DNA from: a virus
Length of the DNA: 21,796 nt
Virus record (IMG/VR): IMGVR_UViG_3300028392_000323
Location: 1 to 21,796 of that record
Direction: 5' to 3' (one strand)
The translations under genes and the position numbers were made by a program. Of this stretch, positions 1 to 5,264 are shown piece after piece. Under the pieces are notes generated by a model. The model made no database searches. It was not told the DNA's origin and saw only the letters and a list, made by a program, of their open reading frames with translations. The first letter of the stretch is position 1. Each line of letters begins with the position of its first letter.

Positions 1-32
1 CAAATCATTATTTCAATCGTAAAAATTTAATT

Positions 33-125
33 ATGAAACCAGATAGTTTTGAAATCAAAGGAATTAAAGCAGTAATAGTAATAGTATTATGCTTAGTAAT
101 AGCAATGTTAGCCGATAACTTATAA
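33..125 (+). CDS. Small single-pass membrane protein (30 aa), hypothetical
   Basis: A 30-residue ORF with a short charged N-terminus (MKPDSFEIKGIKA) followed by a strongly hydrophobic stretch (about residues 14-26, rich in V, I and L). This looks like one transmembrane helix. It stops 8 nt before the next gene, in the same orientation and spacing as the other micro-genes of this region. The frame stays open upstream to the window edge, so an earlier start outside the window cannot be excluded. I do not recognise a family. Function is unknown, and the small size limits confidence that it is translated. Confidence 0.45.
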   Translation: MKPDSFEIKGIKAVIVIVLCLVIAMLADNL

Positions 126-133
126 ACCCAAAT

Positions 134-283
134 ATGAAAACAGAAAAAAAAGAAGTAGTCTGCATCCGACTACCCGAATCAATCAAAAAGAAAGTAGATG
201 CCGAAGCTAAAAGGATGTATTTAGCACCAAGTAAATTAGTGTCCATAATTGTACAAAAATATTACGAACCTAAAAACCAATAG
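134..283 (+). CDS. Ribbon-helix-helix (CopG/Arc-like) small DNA-binding protein
   Basis: A 49-residue protein. A short beta-strand-like segment (VVCIRLPESI, residues 8-17) is followed by two predicted helices (KKKVDAEAKRM and APSKLVSIIVQKYYE). This is the pattern of the ribbon-helix-helix fold: strand 'xxIRLPxxL', helix A, turn with a polar cap, helix B. RHH proteins dimerise, and the paired strands bind the DNA major groove, usually as repressors. It ends 1 nt before the next ATG. Its operator is not identifiable here. It is likely an early regulatory protein. The fold call is from pattern only. Confidence 0.6.
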   Translation: MKTEKKEVVCIRLPESIKKKVDAEAKRMYLAPSKLVSIIVQKYYEPKNQ

Positions 284-284
284 T

Positions 285-581
285 ATGAAATTAGATTACC
301 AAGGGAAACAACTAAAACTACACAAAAGAGCAACCTGCCTATTGGAACTATTAAAAAAAGCACAGGCAGAACAATCAAGACAAGAAAAGTTATTATCAGA
401 ATGGAGAGCAGCAGGGAATTATGATAATATTAGATTATTTACACACGAAAATAATTACCTTATTAGAATTGCTGAACTTAATGATGTTCAAAAACGAGTT
501 TTACAAAGTTATTATTGGCTTGTTATAGAATTATATTCTATATCTGAGAACTTTATGTTACCTATAAATATTATCCAATGA
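285..581 (+). CDS. Hypothetical protein, helical and charged (98 aa)
   Basis: I chose the ATG at 285 because it follows the preceding stop by one base. A longer in-frame version from 249 would overlap the RHH gene. The protein is rich in K, Q, E and L (about residues 10-45, KRATCLLELLKKAQAEQSRQ region) and probably helical or coiled-coil, then carries an aromatic, hydrophobic C-terminal half (VLQSYYWLVIELYSI). It overlaps the next small ORF by 4 nt (ATGA at 578-581), which suggests translational coupling. No family recognised. Confidence 0.6.
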   Translation: MKLDYQGKQLKLHKRATCLLELLKKAQAEQSRQEKLLSEWRAAGNYDNIRLFTHENNYLIRIAELNDVQKRVLQSYYWLVIELYSISENFMLPINIIQ

Positions 582-748
582 GTTATACCGATAACAGTAA
601 AGTAGAATTACATCGTCTAATTTACATTTTAGAAGTAGAAAATGAGATGTTAAGAAACCAAATTATTAAACTTAAAATTGAAAAAAATGAACTATTGGAC
701 AATGCCCACATTAAGGGAAAGAGAGAAAGCAATGAGAAAGAGGCTTGA
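578..748 (+). CDS. Small predicted coiled-coil protein (56 aa), hypothetical
   Basis: It starts at the ATGA overlap with the upstream gene and codes for 56 residues. The core (residues 9-41, VELHRLIYILEVENEMLRNQ onward) shows hydrophobic residues at heptad-like spacing between E, K and N, suggesting a short coiled coil. Its 3' end overlaps the DnaA-domain gene by up to about 60 nt, depending on which start that gene uses. That overlap is unusually long for this genome, so either the downstream gene starts later (732) or this ORF is marginal. Function unknown. Confidence 0.45.
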   Translation: MSYTDNSKVELHRLIYILEVENEMLRNQIIKLKIEKNELLDNAHIKGKRESNEKEA

Positions 749-1034
749 TTATGCCGACACCATTATTGAGAATGTTTGCAACTATTATAAGGTTACAAAC
801 AAGGATATAAGAGGTAAAAGCCGAAAATATATCCATACCAAGCCTAGATTTGTTGCTATTTGGCTGATTAAAGAGGAACTAGGGCTGAAATTAACCGCTA
901 TCTCGGATATGTTTGGGCGAAATCATACCACGATTATACATTCGCTTAAAATGATACAAGATAGCCTTTCGCAGAAGTATGATACCGATATATCGGATGA
1001 CATAAAAGAAATAAAAAAGATTTTGAGTTATTAA
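687..1034 (+). CDS. DnaA domain IV-like DNA-binding protein
   Basis: A 115-residue protein from the ATG at 687; starts at 702 and 732 are also in frame and would reduce the overlap with the preceding ORF. Residues about 22-95 resemble the C-terminal DNA-binding domain (domain IV) of the bacterial initiator DnaA: an N-terminal helix (ADTIIENVCNYY), a basic segment (RGKSRKYIHTKPRFVAIWL), and the signature helix-turn-helix FGRNHTTIIHSL (76-87), equivalent to the GRDHTTV.HA signature that reads the DnaA box. The AAA+ ATPase and domains I-II are absent, so it can bind DNA but cannot assemble or hydrolyse ATP as DnaA does. It may act at a phage origin, or compete with or repress through DnaA boxes. 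That role is inference; the domain call is strong. Confidence 0.82.
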   Translation: MNYWTMPTLREREKAMRKRLDYADTIIENVCNYYKVTNKDIRGKSRKYIHTKPRFVAIWLIKEELGLKLTAISDMFGRNHTTIIHSLKMIQDSLSQKYDTDISDDIKEIKKILSY

Positions 1035-1080
1035 CAAAAAAGTTTATTTTTAATTTTTAAACATTATAAAAACCACTAGT

Positions 1081-1635
1081 ATGAAGGAATTAACAACAAA
1101 ACCACTTATGAACATTTACAAGGCAATTTCTGACTTTCAGCAGGAATGTCCTGTAATTCATAAAGGCACAACAGGGCATAATTATACTTATGCAGATTTG
1201 CCTACTATTTTAGAAGTTATTTATCCATTACTCAAAAAACACAAATTAGGGTTTATTCAACCTTTAGATGGGGATGCCTTAAAAACTATTGTTTTCCATA
1301 TTGAAACAGGGGAACAAATAGAAAGTTCAGTTATTATCCCACAAATTACATTAAGGGGAATGAATGAATTTCAGTCACTTGGGTCGGGGATATCGTATTT
1401 TCGCAGATATGCTCTTAGTTCGTTTTTCGGTTTAGTAAGCGACAAAGATACAGATGCAGCAGGGGAAAAAGCTACTGCAGTATTTATTAAAAAACATAAA
1501 TCAGTATTGGATTTAACACTTGCTATTGATATGTGTGAATCTCTTGCAGAATTAAAAAAATTACATACTTTAAATTCTGATTTAATGAACGATGGTATAA
1601 TTGCATTATTCACATCTAAAAAAGCAAATTTATGA
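1081..1635 (+). CDS. erf: ERF-family single-strand annealing recombinase
   Basis: A 184-residue protein matching the ERF family (essential recombination function, as in P22 Erf). Visible are the N-terminal helix (NIYKAISDFQQECPVI), the YTYADLPTILEVIYPLL block (about 35-50) and the hallmark GSGISYFRRYAL block (101-112), followed by the acidic SDKDTDAAGE segment. ERF proteins bind ssDNA and anneal complementary strands during phage recombination and repair or genome circularisation. The C-terminal 50 residues are less conserved. The gene sits 46 nt after the DnaA-domain gene and overlaps the next ORF by 4 nt (ATGA). Its partners here would be the NinG-like nuclease and the SSB-like protein. Confidence 0.88.
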   Translation: MKELTTKPLMNIYKAISDFQQECPVIHKGTTGHNYTYADLPTILEVIYPLLKKHKLGFIQPLDGDALKTIVFHIETGEQIESSVIIPQITLRGMNEFQSLGSGISYFRRYALSSFFGLVSDKDTDAAGEKATAVFIKKHKSVLDLTLAIDMCESLAELKKLHTLNSDLMNDGIIALFTSKKANL

Positions 1636-1862
1636 TTGACTACAAACTACAAAAATTAAGAGAATTAGTTGAGTATTATAATTGGAAATATGAATGTACT
1701 CGCCATATTGGTAAACATTCAGCTTGGGATGATTTAATACAAGCTAAAAAAAATCTAAAGGAATACAAAGCTAAAACCTATCCAGTAACAAGATTATTAA
1801 CCCCTGCTCAACCATTTTTAAGAATGAATGATTGGACAGAACAATACGAAAATTATGAATGA
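1632..1862 (+). CDS. Hypothetical protein (76 aa)
   Basis: It begins inside the erf stop (ATGA overlap), so it is probably translationally coupled to it. The 76 residues are rich in K, Y, W and E, with an N-terminal helical segment (YKLQKLRELVEYYNWKYE) and a second lysine-rich one (AWDDLIQAKKNLKEYKAK). No family recognised and no catalytic motif seen. Position next to erf suggests an accessory role in DNA metabolism, but this is guilt by association only. Confidence 0.6.
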   Translation: MIDYKLQKLRELVEYYNWKYECTRHIGKHSAWDDLIQAKKNLKEYKAKTYPVTRLLTPAQPFLRMNDWTEQYENYE

Positions 1863-2034
1863 ATTTCCTAGCATTGATTTAATGATTGGTCAATTACATA
1901 AATCAATTACAGAGATAGAATCTACAAGCCTTTCAAAAGAAAATTTTGTATTAAAAACTTTACAAACTGCACTTAGATTAGCTTTAGATATTAAATCCGA
2001 AGAATTAAATTATTTTAAAACTAAAAACAATTAA
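1855..2034 (+). CDS. Hypothetical protein (59 aa)
   Basis: I chose the ATG at 1855, which overlaps the upstream stop by 8 nt; the in-frame ATG at 1828 would lie deep inside the previous gene. The 59-residue product is predicted to be all-helical (IDLMIGQLHKSITEIES and FVLKTLQTALRLALDIKSEEL). It has no recognisable motif. It is followed after 1 nt by the Cys-rich mini-protein. Function unknown. Confidence 0.55.
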   Translation: MNEFPSIDLMIGQLHKSITEIESTSLSKENFVLKTLQTALRLALDIKSEELNYFKTKNN

Positions 2035-2035
2035 T

Positions 2036-2206
2036 ATGGCAATTAGTACTTGCTGCGGAGCAGAAACCGATATGGATGAAATGGGCATTTGTCCTGAATG
2101 TTTAGAGCATTGTGACTGTGAAGAAGAAGACGAAGAAGAAATACAAAAGGATTTAAATGTAGAAAACCAAATCGAAGAAGAAAAAATTAATAACCAAAAC
2201 AAATAA
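2036..2206 (+). CDS. Cys-rich, acidic zinc-ribbon-like mini-protein (56 aa)
   Basis: A short ORF one base after the previous stop. Its N-terminal 28 residues hold six cysteines (C6, C7, C19, C22, C26, C28) in the pattern CC-x11-CPEC-x3-CDC, which suggests one small zinc-binding knuckle. The second half is a long acidic run (EEEDEEEIQKDL) and a lysine/asparagine tail. I recall similar 'CCGA...ICPEC..HC' mini-proteins from Bacteroidota phages and hosts, but their role is unknown. Zinc binding is inferred from cysteine spacing only. Confidence 0.6.
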   Translation: MAISTCCGAETDMDEMGICPECLEHCDCEEEDEEEIQKDLNVENQIEEEKINNQNK

Positions 2207-2208
2207 AA

Positions 2209-2478
2209 ATGATAGTATTATCAATTGAAAAAGAAGCCGTTAAATGGAAAAAATCCGAAAAGAATGGCAAAGAGTATGCAACAGTAGTAGTAGAAAAACG
2301 AAAAGAAAAGGATAAGTATGAGAATACTCATTCAGTATCTAATTCGCAATCTAAGGACGAAAGGGCAGAAAAAAAGAAAAAAGAGTATGTAGGTTCAGGT
2401 AAGGAATATATCTTCGAAAAAAAGGAATATCCTAAATCAGTTAACCAACAAGAATCTGAAGATGATTTGCCTTTTTAA
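2209..2478 (+). CDS. Small protein with SSB-like acidic C-terminal tail
   Basis: An 89-residue protein. The N-terminus alternates hydrophobic residues in strand-like fashion (IVLSIEKEAVKW, then KEYATVVVEKRKE). A lysine-rich middle follows (DERAEKKKKEYVGSGKEY). The last residues, ESEDDLPF, look like the acidic tip of bacterial single-stranded DNA-binding proteins (…DDxPF), through which SSB recruits recombination and replication proteins. Length is about half that of a normal SSB, so a full OB fold is doubtful, though a minimal one is possible. Sitting between erf and the replication gene fits an ssDNA-binding role. Alternatively it is a decoy tail that binds host SSB partners. Confidence 0.55.
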   Translation: MIVLSIEKEAVKWKKSEKNGKEYATVVVEKRKEKDKYENTHSVSNSQSKDERAEKKKKEYVGSGKEYIFEKKEYPKSVNQQESEDDLPF

Positions 2479-2499
2479 TAACAATCTAAAAACAAAAAA

Positions 2500-2703
2500 A
2501 TGAGTCAAAAACAACAGGTTGCCAACTACCTACAAAGTGGCAAAAGTTTAACACCAATCCAAGCGTTAACTAAATTCGGAAGTTTACGATTAGCAGCGAT
2601 TATTTTTAATTTAAAAGCTGATGGGTTCAAGATTAAAACTGAATTAATGAATATAGGAACTAAGAAAAAACCACGAAATGTGGCTAAATATTCAATAAAT
2701 TAG
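2500..2703 (+). CDS. Helix-turn-helix protein (HTH_39-like), 67 aa
   Basis: A 67-residue winged-helix-like domain occupying nearly the whole protein: helix (QVANYLQSGKSLTP), the recognition region (IQALTKFGSLRLAAIIFNLKADGF) and a C-terminal strand pair (KIKTELMNIG…NVAKYSI) that would form the wing. The 'xxYLxxGKSLTPxQALxxFGxxRLAAxIxxL' pattern matches small phage HTH proteins (Pfam HTH_39 type, from memory). Probably a DNA-binding regulator of early or middle genes, or a replication accessory protein. It is directly followed by the promoter-like box and structured segment at 2706-2800. Confidence 0.7.
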   Translation: MSQKQQVANYLQSGKSLTPIQALTKFGSLRLAAIIFNLKADGFKIKTELMNIGTKKKPRNVAKYSIN

Positions 2704-2705
2704 TT

Positions 2706-2713
2706 TATCTTCG
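2706..2713 (+). promoter_or_regulatory. Possible Bacteroidota promoter -7 box (TATCTTCG)
   Basis: TATCTTCG differs at one position from the Bacteroidota consensus TAnnTTTG. It lies just after the HTH gene stop and would start a transcript near 2718-2720, just before the structured segment. No good -33 TTG is seen at the usual distance. Weak by itself; supported by its location in one of the few intergenic gaps. Confidence 0.35.
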
Positions 2714-2717
2714 CTAA

Positions 2718-2800
2718 AGGTGTAGGATACCTAATTTTAAACTTATTGGCTCGAAGCTGAACCCCTAATCCTACTGGGGGGGATGCCTAGAGCTTTTTTT
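2718..2800 (+). ncRNA. Structured, T-tract-ended leader or small RNA (possible attenuator)
   Basis: This 80-nt non-coding stretch can fold. GGCTC (2748-2752) pairs with GAGCT (2790-2794, one G-U) and is directly followed by seven T's (2794-2800), as in a Rho-independent terminator. Inside it, CCCC (2762-2765) can pair with the G-run 2776-2782. The loop of that inner hairpin contains ATCCTAC (2768-2774), which is perfectly complementary to GTAGGAT (2722-2728) upstream, so a pseudoknot or an alternative fold is possible. The T-tract ends 5 nt before the next ATG. It could be a short independent RNA, a terminator/attenuator for the replication gene, or a protein-binding leader. It does not match any riboswitch class I know, and I could not fold it into a tRNA. 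Confidence 0.45.
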
Positions 2801-2805
2801 ATTTT

Positions 2806-3507
2806 ATGAAAAGCAATACATATTATTTCAGCCATGATTATAACGCTGCAAATGATACAAAAGTCCTTTTTTTAAGGCATCAATTAGGTATGGAAGGTTA
2901 TGGCATTTATTGGTATTTAATAGAGCAATTAGCAAATGCAGGTGGGAAATTGCCTTTAGAATTAATCCCTGTTTTAGCTATGCAGATGCATTGTACAGAT
3001 GTAAAAGTAAATGGAGTTTTAATGAATTTTGGGTTGTTTTCAATTGAATCGGGAGAATTTTGGTCAGAAAGGCTTCAAAATCATTTAGAATTAAGGCAAA
3101 AATTAAGCGAAAGCGGTAAAACAGGAGCAAATAATAGGTGGGGCAATAGGGTGGCTATTGGGGAGGGCAATGCAAAGGAAAGTAAAGAAAAGGAAATAAA
3201 AGAAAAGGAAATTAAAATAAAAGAAATAAATATTGATTTTGATTTTTTTTGGGACTATTACGATAAGCGTGTAGGGGAAAAAAGTAAAATAAAAAAGAAA
3301 TGGGATAATTTAACTGATGAAGAACGAGAAAAAGCCTTTAAATTTATAGAATCATACAAAATAGTTCAACCTGACAAACAATTTAGGAAAAATCCTGAAA
3401 CATTTTTAAACAATAAATCTTGGAACGATGAAATCATTAAACCAACTTCTAGTACAAAACTTACCTATGCAGAACGTGAATGGGAAAAGTTTAAAAACTT
3501 GGGATAA
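2806..3507 (+). CDS. DUF4373/Lin1244-type phage replication protein
   Basis: 233 residues. The N-terminal ~110 residues (KSNTYYFSHDYNAANDTKV…GMEGYGIYWYLIEQL…GKTGANNRWG) match the winged-helix 'Lin1244/Lin1753-like N-terminal domain' (DUF4373) found in phage replication initiators and DnaD-like proteins. A highly charged linker follows (about 123-142, repeats of K-E-K-E-I). The C-terminal domain (FFWDYYDKRVGEKSKIKKKWDNLTDEER…NPETFLNNKSWNDEI) is typical of replisome-organiser C-termini, in which the '..pxxFLxxxxWxDE' block recurs. Likely role: origin recognition or helicase-loader recruitment. It follows the structured leader, which may control its expression. Confidence 0.78.
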   Translation: MKSNTYYFSHDYNAANDTKVLFLRHQLGMEGYGIYWYLIEQLANAGGKLPLELIPVLAMQMHCTDVKVNGVLMNFGLFSIESGEFWSERLQNHLELRQKLSESGKTGANNRWGNRVAIGEGNAKESKEKEIKEKEIKIKEINIDFDFFWDYYDKRVGEKSKIKKKWDNLTDEEREKAFKFIESYKIVQPDKQFRKNPETFLNNKSWNDEIIKPTSSTKLTYAEREWEKFKNLG

Positions 3508-4129
3508 AGATGAATTGGTAGTATTTCAAGCAATGGAATCAATGGGAATAAAACAATGTTCTAGGATTGAAGTATTAGAACATTTAAAAACTTGTCTTGC
3601 TTTAAGTGGCACACAAGTACCAACAAATGAAATTTTTAATCTATGTGTATCATTTATTATAGAATCTTATGGACAATACAAACTTAAAGAACTAGGGACT
3701 GCTTTTAAAATGTTTGCAGAGGATAAATTTTCTATTGATAAGCATATAAACTTTAGTCCTAAGTTAATTGGTGAGGTAATGAATGCATATAAGAAAATAG
3801 CAGTACAAGTAAGAAATAAGATTGAAGTAAACGAAATAAACGAAACACCTATGGAAATAGATGAAGAACAAGTAATGAAAGATGAAGCCGAATATTGGAA
3901 GACATCAAAGAAGGATTGGCGGTTTTTAAACTATCAATGTTTTGATTATCTATGGAAGCGTAAGTTAATCAAAATAAGTCCTGAAAAGGCTGATTTTATA
4001 AAAGCTAGGGTAAATGCCTATAATTTGGCACAGGCTAGAAAACCTGAAGATATTTTAACAGATGAAGAAACTATTAGGCAACAATGCAAAAAATATTCAT
4101 TAAAACTTTATTACGATAACGAGTTATGA
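3467..4129 (+). CDS. Hypothetical early protein, about 200-220 aa
   Basis: The start is uncertain. An ATG at 3428 would overlap the replication gene by 80 nt, one at 3467 by 41 nt, and ATG 3533 lies 26 nt after the stop; a TTG at 3515 is also in frame. The segment between the upstream stop and 3533 still looks protein-like (WDKDELVVFQAMESM), which favours an early start. The protein appears all-helical, with an acidic middle (NEINETPMEIDEEQVMKDEAEYW) and a basic C-terminal half (KRKLIKISPEKADFIKARVNAYNLAQARK). No catalytic motif is recognised. Being next to the DUF4373 gene, it may be a replication partner such as a loader. It ends in an ATGA overlap with the first micro-gene. Confidence 0.6.
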   Translation: MQNVNGKSLKTWDKDELVVFQAMESMGIKQCSRIEVLEHLKTCLALSGTQVPTNEIFNLCVSFIIESYGQYKLKELGTAFKMFAEDKFSIDKHINFSPKLIGEVMNAYKKIAVQVRNKIEVNEINETPMEIDEEQVMKDEAEYWKTSKKDWRFLNYQCFDYLWKRKLIKISPEKADFIKARVNAYNLAQARKPEDILTDEETIRQQCKKYSLKLYYDNEL

Positions 4130-4305
4130 TAGAAACATACATACCTATGGAAGATGTGCTTATTAGGGTAAAATACCATCCTGATATAACAAAAGAAGAA
4201 AAGGCACAATTTGAAGAAATAGTTAAAGGTCTTTATATGACCGATAAAAGAAAAGAAAAAGTATTTAAACCTATAATTAAAAACCAAAAACGTAAAAAAC
4301 TATGA
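4126..4305 (+). CDS. Hypothetical small protein (59 aa), first of a micro-gene string
   Basis: It starts at the ATGA overlap with the previous gene. A 59-residue protein with an acidic N-terminal part (MIETYIPMEDVLIRVKYHPD) and a very basic C-terminus (KRKEKVFKPIIKNQKRKKL). The basic tail could bind nucleic acid. No family recognised. Its own stop overlaps the next ORF by 4 nt. Confidence 0.5.
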   Translation: MIETYIPMEDVLIRVKYHPDITKEEKAQFEEIVKGLYMTDKRKEKVFKPIIKNQKRKKL

Positions 4306-4382
4306 AAATCATTATTGGATTAATCTGTATCTCATTGATATGGTTTATCTATCAAATTAAAAACTCAAACTACGAAAAATGA
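4302..4382 (+). CDS. Predicted membrane micro-protein (26 aa)
   Basis: A 26-residue ORF: one hydrophobic helix (KIIIGLICISLIWFIYQI) and a polar tail (KNSNYEK). It is embedded between two 4-nt ATGA overlaps. The overlap pattern is the main evidence that it is translated, because an ORF this short would otherwise be unconvincing. Likely a single-pass inner-membrane peptide; the polar tail side cannot be assigned with confidence. Confidence 0.45.
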   Translation: MKIIIGLICISLIWFIYQIKNSNYEK

Positions 4383-4492
4383 AACAAACATTAGAACTAA
4401 TTAAATTCTTCTTTATTTCAGTCCCAGTATTCCTAGTTGTTTACTGCACTGCAATGATTTGTATTGAAATTAAAGACCTAATAAAACGATGA
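4379..4492 (+). CDS. Predicted membrane micro-protein (37 aa)
   Basis: 37 residues with a polar N-terminal dozen, then a long hydrophobic segment (FFFISVPVFLVVYCTAMICI) and a charged C-terminus (EIKDLIKR). A single transmembrane helix is predicted by eye. It is linked on both sides by ATGA overlaps. It could be a membrane-modulating early protein; a lysis role (holin) is possible but there is no endolysin nearby. Function unknown. Confidence 0.45.
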   Translation: MKQTLELIKFFFISVPVFLVVYCTAMICIEIKDLIKR

Positions 4493-4563
4493 AAGCATTA
4501 ATTGTCATATTGATTTGGGAATTACTAAAAGAATTATACTATTATCTTATAAAAAAACTATGA
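4489..4563 (+). CDS. Predicted membrane or amphipathic micro-protein (24 aa)
   Basis: 24 residues (MKALIVILIWELLKELYYYL and a short basic end), mostly hydrophobic with two glutamates and a lysine in the middle, so either a membrane helix or an amphipathic one. It is joined to its neighbours by ATGA overlaps on both sides. It may simply serve to keep ribosomes coupled through the string. No family recognised. Confidence 0.35.
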   Translation: MKALIVILIWELLKELYYYLIKKL

Positions 4564-4757
4564 AAGGACACGAGAATGCACAACCTGTGAGAATGATATT
4601 CCTAGACACTAAAGAAGAAATAGAGTTTAAATCAGTAGCCTATGCCACAAGGATAACAGGAGTAAATGAATACCAAATAAAGGAATCCTTTAGCCCTATT
4701 AAAAAGAAGCGATTTGAGTACCAAGACCGAAAAATAACGTTTCGTATCAAAAAGTAA
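4560..4757 (+). CDS. Hypothetical small basic protein (65 aa)
   Basis: The ATG at 4560 was chosen because it forms an ATGA overlap with the preceding micro-gene; the frame is open further upstream. 65 residues: beta-like N-terminus (PVRMIFLDTKEEIEFKSV), a short helix (AYATRITGVNEYQIKESF), and a basic end (KKKRFEYQDRKITFRIKK). The arrangement 'hydrophobic strand, KSVAYATRITGVNEYQIKES' is reminiscent of the small helix-turn-helix-like modules seen beside homing endonucleases (NUMOD-type), but that is a weak resemblance. It ends 14 nt before ninG, with a promoter-like box in between. Confidence 0.5.
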   Translation: MKGHENAQPVRMIFLDTKEEIEFKSVAYATRITGVNEYQIKESFSPIKKKRFEYQDRKITFRIKK

Positions 4758-4759
4758 CT

Positions 4760-4767
4760 TAGTTTTG
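4760..4767 (+). promoter_or_regulatory. Bacteroidota promoter -7 box (TAGTTTTG)
   Basis: TAGTTTTG fits TAnnTTTG exactly and lies 4 nt before the ninG ATG (4772). Transcription would then begin at or very close to the start codon, giving a leaderless mRNA. A TTC at 4741-4743 is in roughly the right place for a degenerate -33 element (spacer 16). The box starts 2 nt after the upstream stop codon. Confidence 0.5.
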
Positions 4768-4771
4768 CATT

Positions 4772-5143
4772 ATGGCACTACCTACGATTCCTAAATTAAC
4801 GGCAAAGGCTCAAACAATATTTAATCGATATATTCGTACAAGGGATTCACAAGATGGATTTTTTACTTGTATTTCTTGCGGTCAAGTTAAAGGACACGAA
4901 GTTATGGATGCAGGGCATTACGTTCCAGTCAAAGGAAGTTCTGCATTAAGATTTGATGAGTACAACGTTAATGGAGAATGTAAGTCTTGCAATGGCTTCG
5001 ACCAATTTCATCTAATAGGCTACCGAAAGAATTTAATAGATAAAATAGGCGAAAGAATGGTTTTACATCTAGAAAGCCAACATAGGCTAATAAAACGTTG
5101 GTCAAGAACTGAATTAAACGAAATAATCGAAAAGTACAAATAA
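4772..5143 (+). CDS. ninG: NinG-like recombination nuclease
   Basis: 123 residues resembling the phage lambda NinG (Rap) family, structure-specific endonucleases acting on branched recombination intermediates. Key features are two cysteine pairs, C33-x2-C36 (TCISCGQVKG) and C70-x2-C73 (ECKSCNG), the AGHYVPVKGSSALRF block (47-61) and the N-rich YNVNGECKSCN segment, as in NinG and related HNH-like zinc-stabilised nucleases. The C-terminal 40 residues are basic. It is shorter than lambda NinG (about 200 aa), containing mainly the conserved core. Functional partner: the ERF annealing protein upstream. It overlaps the next small gene by 1 nt. Confidence 0.83.
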   Translation: MALPTIPKLTAKAQTIFNRYIRTRDSQDGFFTCISCGQVKGHEVMDAGHYVPVKGSSALRFDEYNVNGECKSCNGFDQFHLIGYRKNLIDKIGERMVLHLESQHRLIKRWSRTELNEIIEKYK

Positions 5144-5262
5144 TGGCTAAACTAAATGCAAATGGCAAAGTTTCCTTTGGAGCAAGGAAAAAAGGCAAGG
5201 CAAAAAAATCTTATAATAAACATACACCAAAACCAAAACCTAGTCGTGGACAAGGTAAGTAA
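5143..5262 (+). CDS. Small highly basic protein (39 aa)
   Basis: It starts in a taATG overlap with ninG. Of 39 residues, 13 are K or R, together with G, P and S (GARKKGKAKKSYNKHTPKPK and a SRGQGK end). It is likely unstructured and nucleic-acid binding. Short basic proteins with the same '…KKGKAKKS.NKH…RGQGK' style are, as I recall, common next to ninG or replication genes in Bacteroidota phages. Function unknown. It stops 2 nt before the ParB-like gene. Confidence 0.55.
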   Translation: MAKLNANGKVSFGARKKGKAKKSYNKHTPKPKPSRGQGK

Positions 5263-5264
5263 CT

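Noticed and set aside
1-30. Tail of an upstream gene ending in TAA at 28-30 (or at 20-22 in another frame)
   Set aside because: Only 6-9 codons are inside the window and two frames stop here, so neither frame nor product can be chosen.
1371-1613. Minus-strand ORF of 80 codons inside erf
   Set aside because: Antisense to the most conserved ERF block, with no promoter or neighbour on that strand. All supported genes are on the + strand.
2718-2800. Possible tRNA in the structured intergenic segment
   Set aside because: No TTCNA T-loop, no anticodon arm and no acceptor pairing of 7 bp; the 3' T-tract fits a terminator better.
3428-3466. Start of the early hypothetical gene at ATG 3428
   Set aside because: It would overlap the replication gene by 80 nt; overlaps elsewhere here are mostly 1-8 nt, so a later start is more likely, though not proven.
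4302-4563. Holin for lysis
   Set aside because: The micro-proteins are hydrophobic, but no endolysin or spanin is nearby and they lie in the early region; small membrane peptides are too generic to call a holin.
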